Assembly (NCBI GenBank): GCA_017614155.1
Contig: JAGACK010000019.1
Coordinates: forward strand, 1 to 48,503
DNA length: 48,503 nt
Source: Lachnospiraceae bacterium
GTDB taxonomy: Bacteria; Bacillota; Clostridia; Lachnospirales; Lachnospiraceae
Direction of reading: 5' to 3'
The notes beneath the pieces are model-generated. The model was not told the DNA's origin. It saw only the letters and a program-made list of their open reading frames with translations, and searched no databases. Positions 43,098 through 48,503 of this stretch are shown piece after piece (position 1 is the stretch's first letter; each line of letters opens with the position of its first letter). The translations under genes and the position numbers were made by a program.

Positions 43098-43923
43098 GCC
43101 TTTCCCTGCGCCTGCGTATGCGCGACAGGCAGGAGCGTATATAAACGGCAGTATAAGCCCGGTCCGTTCCGGCCTCTTCCTCGGAAGCCAGTTCCTTTCC
43201 GAGCCCGTTCAAAAGATCATGGACATCCTTATTTCTGTCGTTCTCCGTGCCTATGGTATTAAGGACTTCGGGTATCAGCATATCGACAGGAGGCAGCGCG
43301 TCCTGAACACTGTTATTCCTGTAATACCTTTTTAGAAAGTGCCTGTTATACCTGCCGTCCGTGTAGATGTTCACTATCAGTAATTCCACCAGGGCACGGT
43401 CTCTTTCCGAGAAGTACTCCTCCGGGAAAGTCCTGAGAACTGCCGCCCTTACCGCATCACGGATCTCTTGGTGATGCTTATTGAACACCTCGTTGCTTTG
43501 CTGTGTTTTGCTGCTGTAATCGATACTGTCTCCCGGATCAAACACTTCGGCGTTTTTTATCCTGTCATCCCGGTATCCGCTGTTGAGCCTCCACGCGCAC
43601 TGCTCTGTGAGATAATTCTTAAGCGTTACCCCTTTCGAAGGATCATACTGCGGTATGAGATCATAAAGCGCCAACGGTATGCACCCAAGCATATCATACC
43701 CGTCATACCCCACACTTTCCTTTGTGCGCAGTTTCTTAAAGCGTGTAAGCACGCTTTTCACAAAAGGCGGCAGCGCCGTCGTACTGTCACTTATAAAGAA
43801 ATCCTCCGGATACAGCCGCCCTATCATCTCAACGAGAAGCGCATCCCTCTCCTCCCCCTCGGACTTCTCCGCAAGTTCCGCTGTCTTTTTTTCCAGATAA
43901 TCCCAGTCAATGGCGGTGGTCAT
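43078..43923 (-). CDS. Protein with sigma-region-2-like segment
   Basis: A 281-residue basic protein. Residues about 76-120 resemble sigma-70 region 2 (YDMLGCIPLALYDLIPQYDPSKGVTLKNYL, a few residues of which are the classic 'DPSKG-x-x-x-x-YL'). The middle 150-215 is rich in Arg and Tyr (FSERDRALVELL, HFLKRYYRN), and the C-terminus is a helix with RIRRRRERLNERL. A clear region-4 helix-turn-helix is not evident, so it may be a divergent sigma factor or a sigma-derived regulator. Its start codon shares a base with the stop of the AAA-FtsH gene (TGATG), so it is translated by reinitiation. A regulator controlled by the protease, or controlling the cluster, is a reasonable guess only. Confidence 0.55.
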   Translation of the reverse strand: MTTAIDWDYLEKKTAELAEKSEGEERDALLVEMIGRLYPEDFFISDSTTALPPFVKSVLTRFKKLRTKESVGYDGYDMLGCIPLALYDLIPQYDPSKGVTLKNYLTEQCAWRLNSGYRDDRIKNAEVFDPGDSIDYSSKTQQSNEVFNKHHQEIRDAVRAAVLRTFPEEYFSERDRALVELLIVNIYTDGRYNRHFLKRYYRNNSVQDALPPVDMLIPEVLNTIGTENDRNKDVHDLLNGLGKELASEEEAGTDRAYTAVYIRSCLSRIRRRRERLNERLS

Positions 43924-46900
43924 CAGGGCATACCTATTATCGTCTTCATTTCTTCCGTATTCAGCATCGATCTGTCAAGCAATGCATTTGCAAGATTCTC
44001 TATCTTGTCCCTGTTCGCTCTGATGATCTTTTGTGTCTCTGTAAGCTGATCCGTAAGTATCTCATTTAACCTTGTGTGATACTTTCCTGCAAGCGGTGAT
44101 GTTAACATCATCTCCATAGAAAGCACGGGCAGGAATCCATCTTCCATTCCATAGCGTGTGATCAGGGCTTCCGCCAGCTTTGTCGCCCGCTCAAGATCAT
44201 TAGATGCACCAGTGGTAAGTCCATCTTCCGGAGAAGCCGAGAATTCCATCTCGGCTGCACGGCCTGCCAGCAGTATCCTGATCCTTGCCAGCAGTTCCTC
44301 CCGTGTATATCCCTTTGCTTCTTCATCCTCTATCTGCCTGACCATACCGAGAAAACCACCGCGTGCGATAATAGTCGCCGATTCAGGCGTAAACCTCTCG
44401 CCGCTTATGAAGCTCACATAAGCATGGCCGGCTTCATGCAGCGCTGTCATCCTGAGATGATCCTGTGAAACCTTCTTGACTTCACCGTAAATCATTTCAT
44501 CGAAACAGTCCTTCAAAATTTTAAGCGTAAGGTTCGTTTCTTTTTCAGCCGCCCTGCCGATAGCAATGGTGAGCGCATTCTCTATCTCTGCTATGGAATG
44601 TCCGGCTGTCTGTATCGCGAATTCGTTCAGCGCCTTATCATTCAGTCCGTTCATATTAACGGTAAAATCCTTCATACGGTGCTTCTGCAGCTTAAGGAAA
44701 TCCAGACGCTCCGCCTTATTTGGCCAGCGCATATATACCTTCTTCGTAAAGCGCCTTAAAAGCGCAGGGTCAAGATAAATGTTCTGTTCTCCGAGATTCG
44801 GTTCGGAAGCAGCATTGGTCGCAGCAATCACAAATACGGGTTTATCACCCGGCTGCTTGTCAAAACCGTCCATCTCCGTCATGAGTTCGATCAGTATCGA
44901 CGCAAATAAGTTTCCTCTGTCCCTGTCACCACCGAAGGCATCTATCTCATCGATAAATACAATACTCGGTGCATATTTCCTCGCCAGCCTGAACACCTCG
45001 GCTACCTTCTTCTCGCCCCTGACAAACTGAGTACCCTTGACCGCGATGAACGGACAGTCCGCCTTGGCTGCAAGAGCCCTGGCAAGTTTTGTTTTACCGG
45101 ATCCGGGAGGCCCGTACATCAATATCCCGCGTGATATCATCTGACCGCTTCGCATAAATTCCTGCGGATCCCTGATATACTTGACAAAATGCATGAGTTC
45201 TTCCTTGGCCTGCTGTCCTCCGATCACATCATCCATATCCTCATCCAACTGTCCGGAATCACTCAAGAATACATCCTGCGCGTCAATGCCCATGTTGCTG
45301 ATCAGCCTCATATCCTTTAGCAGCACCGTGATATTTACTTCCTCCTTTGTTATCGCGATACTGTGACCCATTTCGAAATCAAGCGCCCGGCCGCGTGACT
45401 GGAGGCGGGAAAGTGTCTCGGAAAGGAATCTCTCGTGCACCAGATCCGAAATGATGCTCCGGCAGTCTTTCTCTTTACAATTATGTAATGAGATCACACC
45501 CGCAAGGCCCTTCTCTTCCAGCTGTTCACGATCAAGTACCCCTATCCTGTCTTCTCCGAGTTCCATGGCATAAACCGGAGGCATATCCTTCTCCTCGAAC
45601 AGCCAGTGCAGTATCGTATTGCCTTTTGAATCAAAATCAGCGACACCCTGTCCCGATCCTTTATGCTTTTTTTCGACACGCATGAAAGGATCCACCAATA
45701 TGGCCGTTACTTCCTTCTCCCTGATCGTTTTACATATGAATTCCTCACCGGTCTCGACATTTTTCTCGGCATATGCAAAATAGACCTTGTAACTTCCTCT
45801 GACAGGCTTAAAAAGATACCTGTCATTTGTGTTGCACACTATGATGACTGCCGTTTCCTTAACCGGCCGTATAAGCTCCTCGGCAAGTTCCTCATCGGCA
45901 GTTTCTATCTTCAGTGAAATGGGTTTGTCCGCAAAACTCTTTCTTTCTTTTTCGGATAATTCCTCTCCGAGCTGTTCGACCAGCCTGAAAACACAGTCTT
46001 TTATCATGGACTCACTTCTAACGGACGCTACCCTTGCATCCAGCTGTGCTCCCATATGATAAAGGAACAGATACGGCAGCACGACATTGTCATAACTGCA
46101 GTTCACATCAAGCTCGTTCTTCACTGTCTCTGTTGCCCTTTCCATTCCTTTTCGTATAAGCGGCAGAAGCTTCGCCGGTTCCATGTGGTCAAACCCTATG
46201 ATAGATCCCTTGGCAAGTCTTGAAAGAAGCTCCGTCGGCATTCTTTCCGATCCGTTCGTCGGTTCACTATTCAATGCATCGATCATCGTCGTTTCCGATA
46301 TCGAAGAGATCCTTCGCTCCCGGTTATTCTCATAAAAACCCCGGCCCGCATTTGTCGTAAATATAAATATCGTCCCGGTAAAATCTATGTTCTTTTCCAG
46401 GCAGATGTCATGCAAGAATCCCCCATCCAATACAGACAGGAACTGATGCAGCGTATTAATGTGCGCTTTTTCAATCTCATCAACTATTATCACCGCATTG
46501 GGATTGTCCAATACGAACTGTGTCAGTTCGCCTGAATGACCTTTCCTGTACACCTGATCCGAACCTATCAGATTCATAAATGATTCATGCTGGGCATACA
46601 GGTTCATCTGCAGCAGCTTACACGGCCTGTCAAGAAGCTCCGCGGCATTCTTTGCAAGAAATGTCTTGCCCACGCCCGGAGGACCCACGAACAGGAAACA
46701 TGACTCTGGTCCGTTCTTCTTCTCTTCCTTTCTAAGTTCTCCGTTAAACAGCCCCCTTAGGAACTTTTGGATCGCAGGATCCTGGCCGATGATCCTTTCC
46801 GAAAGCTCGCTCCTCAAATGCTCGTACTTGGAAGAAAGATCCATAAGTATCACATCGGATCCTGCATTCTTTTTTTCTTTCCTGTTCTCTTTTTCCCACT

Positions 46901-47513
46901 TGATCCCAAACCTGATGATCTCATCAAGACTCCGCATTGAACCGGAAGCTGTCTCTTTGAAAAACTCATCTAATGCCTTCGCAAATTCCCCATCCGAAGA
47001 ATTCCGTATATACTCCGCCGCTTTTATTGATAATTCCGGTCTGAGTTCCTGTGTGGCATATTTTAGAAACTTAAAGAAATCATCGTGTTTTTTCGCACGC
47101 TTATGCATAACCTCCCTTAACCAAAGGTTTACATACCGCTCAATATCTCCTTTGACATAGTTTCGAAGACAATTCATTAGAGGATCGTATACCGGATTAT
47201 CCGTGATGTTTTTTAGTTCATCTATCAATGCATTAATCTTATTCTCATTGGTCTCTGACTGTAATTTCTTTTTGATGGAGATCACTGTCATATCCCTGGT
47301 GATCGCATCTGTATAAGTGATGATGGAAAACAGCAAAAGCATATGGGGGTGCATGAGCCTGTCCATATTAAAATCCTTAATGCCGCCCTGCGTATTAGTA
47401 ACCTGCGTCAGAGTCGACCCATAATAGATATCATAGAGACCGTAATCCAACACGGCCATAACCTGCTTATCAATATAAAAATAATACTGCTCAACCCATT
47501 CATTGTAAGTCAT
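43923..47513 (-). CDS. Fusion of ClpA/B-type AAA+ and FtsH-type AAA+/M41 protease
   Basis: A 1196-residue protein with no membrane segments. Residues 1-225 are unrecognised helices. Residues 235-470 are a ClpA/ClpB-type AAA+ module: GQDPAIQKF, Walker A GPPGVGKT (277-284), Walker B IIVDEIEKAH (342-351), sensor TTNAG and arginine finger MPTELLSRL (425-433). Residues 552-760 are unassigned. Residues 763-1000 are an FtsH-type AAA+: IGGQQAKEEL, Walker A GPPGSGKT (801-808), Walker B VFIDEIDA (852-859), arginine fingers LRRF. Residues 1020-1196 are the M41 protease with HEAGH (1026-1030, Glu1027 catalytic) and a third zinc ligand in GASNDLERAT (Asp1106). All active-site residues are kept, so two ATPases feed a zinc protease in one chain. 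Real FtsH is membrane-anchored; this one is soluble. No clean IGF/IGL loop for docking ClpP is seen in the first module. GGGAGG stands seven bases before the ATG. Confidence 0.88.
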   Translation of the reverse strand: MTYNEWVEQYYFYIDKQVMAVLDYGLYDIYYGSTLTQVTNTQGGIKDFNMDRLMHPHMLLLFSIITYTDAITRDMTVISIKKKLQSETNENKINALIDELKNITDNPVYDPLMNCLRNYVKGDIERYVNLWLREVMHKRAKKHDDFFKFLKYATQELRPELSIKAAEYIRNSSDGEFAKALDEFFKETASGSMRSLDEIIRFGIKWEKENRKEKKNAGSDVILMDLSSKYEHLRSELSERIIGQDPAIQKFLRGLFNGELRKEEKKNGPESCFLFVGPPGVGKTFLAKNAAELLDRPCKLLQMNLYAQHESFMNLIGSDQVYRKGHSGELTQFVLDNPNAVIIVDEIEKAHINTLHQFLSVLDGGFLHDICLEKNIDFTGTIFIFTTNAGRGFYENNRERRISSISETTMIDALNSEPTNGSERMPTELLSRLAKGSIIGFDHMEPAKLLPLIRKGMERATETVKNELDVNCSYDNVVLPYLFLYHMGAQLDARVASVRSESMIKDCVFRLVEQLGEELSEKERKSFADKPISLKIETADEELAEELIRPVKETAVIIVCNTNDRYLFKPVRGSYKVYFAYAEKNVETGEEFICKTIREKEVTAILVDPFMRVEKKHKGSGQGVADFDSKGNTILHWLFEEKDMPPVYAMELGEDRIGVLDREQLEEKGLAGVISLHNCKEKDCRSIISDLVHERFLSETLSRLQSRGRALDFEMGHSIAITKEEVNITVLLKDMRLISNMGIDAQDVFLSDSGQLDEDMDDVIGGQQAKEELMHFVKYIRDPQEFMRSGQMISRGILMYGPPGSGKTKLARALAAKADCPFIAVKGTQFVRGEKKVAEVFRLARKYAPSIVFIDEIDAFGGDRDRGNLFASILIELMTEMDGFDKQPGDKPVFVIAATNAASEPNLGEQNIYLDPALLRRFTKKVYMRWPNKAERLDFLKLQKHRMKDFTVNMNGLNDKALNEFAIQTAGHSIAEIENALTIAIGRAAEKETNLTLKILKDCFDEMIYGEVKKVSQDHLRMTALHEAGHAYVSFISGERFTPESATIIARGGFLGMVRQIEDEEAKGYTREELLARIRILLAGRAAEMEFSASPEDGLTTGASNDLERATKLAEALITRYGMEDGFLPVLSMEMMLTSPLAGKYHTRLNEILTDQLTETQKIIRANRDKIENLANALLDRSMLNTEEMKTIIGMP

Positions 47514-47607
47514 TGAAAAACCTCCCTTAATCCGTCACACACCGGTCGCAAAAAACAGCTAATCTCCCTTATTTTCCGTATTTATGCAGAATAACCACCA
47601 GATCCTG

Positions 47608-47636
47608 ATATTAAATATTTTAGTATAGTTTTGCAA
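47608..47636 (-). promoter_or_regulatory. Promoter of the AAA-FtsH gene
   Basis: On the minus strand there is TTGCAA (47631-47636), a 17-base spacer and TAATAT (47608-47613), with a second -10-like TATACT inside the spacer. The leader is about 85 nt. It stands in the 151-base gap after the acetyltransferase gene. Confidence 0.5.
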
Positions 47637-47664
47637 TAATAACTGCATTGGTATCATCACTGCT

Positions 47665-48503
47665 TTACCCTTCAGGCGACCATGACGGCTGCAGCTCTTC
47701 GATCTGAAGATATCCGTCAGCCTTTGCAGCGATCTGATACCTGTCTTCATAAACAATCTCTCCGGGATTGTTTGTATATACCACGAAATAGGGATGGTCA
47801 TACCGTTCCAGAAGCCACATGGCCGGACGGATCATCTTTATCATCTCATCGGAGTTTTCCGTCTTGAACCAGCAGACGACCGGCTCCTGTGCTTTGCATT
47901 GGGGCGGCCATGGAAGATTTTCCGCAAACCAGCTGTCGATCTCCTTAAACAGATCCGCATCTTCTCCTGCCATGACATCCTTCTGTATAAGCTGCCAGCA
48001 CATGCTGAATATACCCTTGGCATGCATGGTATTTTTTGCCAGTTCTTTCCCCTGGATACGGACATATTTGAATCTGGCTTTGCCCGGGGCCGGCTTCAGT
48101 GACATTATATATATCTGGCAGGGATTGTCTTCTCCCCAAAGCTCCGGGATCACCTCGAGTTCCTTAAAACCGCAGTCAAGATAGAATCTGTTGGTTATGT
48201 CATAGTCTTCATACATACCCATCCGCACGGTTTTTACCTGGATAAAAGAATAACCCGATTGAGTGGCTGTTATTTTTGCCTGCTCGAACAGCGCCCGTCC
48301 TAATCCTTTGCGGTGATACTTTTTCTTCACACCCATGACTGCAAGTTCAACGGTAGCTTTTCCCGTTTCCTTAAGGCAAAGGAAGCCTGCGATCTCCTCT
48401 TTTTCCTTTGCCGCAAGAAAAATCTGATCAGCACTTTCTTCTATATATTTCTCCCTGCTCTCCTCCACCTCAAACCATTCGGTCAGGTCTTCAAGGATCG
48501 TAC
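47665..48503 (-). CDS. GNAT N-acetyltransferase with extra C-terminal domain (5' end outside window)
   Basis: The gene runs off the right edge: the frame stays open upstream of the GTG at 48468 (residues of the pattern TILEDLTEWFEV precede it), so that GTG is not the true start. The visible 267-plus residues hold a GNAT domain with the acetyl-CoA motif KKYHRKGLGRALFEQAK and the family pattern ITNRFYLDCGFKELE. After about 130 residues comes a second unit of some 130 residues (MHAKGIFSMCWQLIQKD, QEPVVCWFKTENSDEM) that I do not recognise. The acceptor substrate is unknown. It ends about 30 bases before the promoter of the AAA-FtsH gene with no terminator seen. Confidence 0.8.
   Translation of the reverse strand, partial: TILEDLTEWFEVEESREKYIEESADQIFLAAKEKEEIAGFLCLKETGKATVELAVMGVKKKYHRKGLGRALFEQAKITATQSGYSFIQVKTVRMGMYEDYDITNRFYLDCGFKELEVIPELWGEDNPCQIYIMSLKPAPGKARFKYVRIQGKELAKNTMHAKGIFSMCWQLIQKDVMAGEDADLFKEIDSWFAENLPWPPQCKAQEPVVCWFKTENSDEMIKMIRPAMWLLERYDHPYFVVYTNNPGEIVYEDRYQIAAKADGYLQIEELQPSWSPEG

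Overview
The window reads as chromosome of a motile, Gram-positive anaerobe of the Clostridia, most likely a gut or rumen Lachnospiraceae. The reasons are a flagellin operon behind a SigD-type promoter, AGGAGG-type ribosome binding sites, TTGACA/TATAAT promoters, a solitary sugar-ABC ATPase, a membrane-anchored MurF-like ligase, a VanW protein and a very large secreted protein with clostridial adhesin-type repeats. Placement below family level cannot be made from the sequence alone. There is no insertion sequence, integrase, CRISPR array or rRNA.

Layout. (1) 295-6549: a 2084-residue secreted surface protein on the minus strand, with its own promoter and a structured leader of about 340 nt. 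(2) 14560 down to 7154: a tight, mostly overlapping minus-strand cell-wall operon of a 37-residue membrane peptide, VanW protein, PurM-C-like protein, Lrp regulator, aminotransferase, MurF-like ligase, Ddl ligase and alpha/beta hydrolase. It starts at a promoter lying inside the divergent gene 14590-15204 and ends at a terminator at 7038-7080. (3) 15216-20350: greA, a UgpC/MsmK-type ATPase, a transmembrane diguanylate cyclase with a histone-H1-like tail, and a YesL-like membrane protein. (4) 20519-25384: flagellar operon (large FliK-like protein, flagellin, FliS) behind a near-perfect SigD promoter. (5) 25592-33972: glgB with a TPR/AAA-like protein, then rsmA, tatD, an AI-2E-type permease and an acyltransferase. 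(6) 34012-34223: tRNA-Pro(CGG) and tRNA-Lys(CTT). (7) 34286-37802: a divergent pair, a membrane EAL phosphodiesterase with a dead GGDEF domain and a lipoprotein with a phosphatidylserine-decarboxylase-like domain.

(8) 37991-47513 is the unusual part. A plus-strand run of five genes (ClpP-like peptidase, soluble VirD4/TraG-like ATPase and three unrecognised acidic proteins) converges on a minus-strand pair: a 1196-residue protein joining a ClpA/B-type AAA+ module to a complete FtsH-type AAA+ plus M41 zinc-protease module without membrane segments, coupled translationally to a protein with a sigma-region-2-like segment. No conjugation, relaxase or phage genes accompany it. I regard this as a candidate undescribed proteolysis-centred system; its function is not known from the sequence. 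(9) The window ends inside a GNAT acetyltransferase gene.

Working together: the cell-wall operon makes and attaches the D-Ala-D-Ala dipeptide. The cyclase and the EAL protein can make and break cyclic-di-GMP in the same motile cell. The flagellar operon supplies filament subunit and chaperone.
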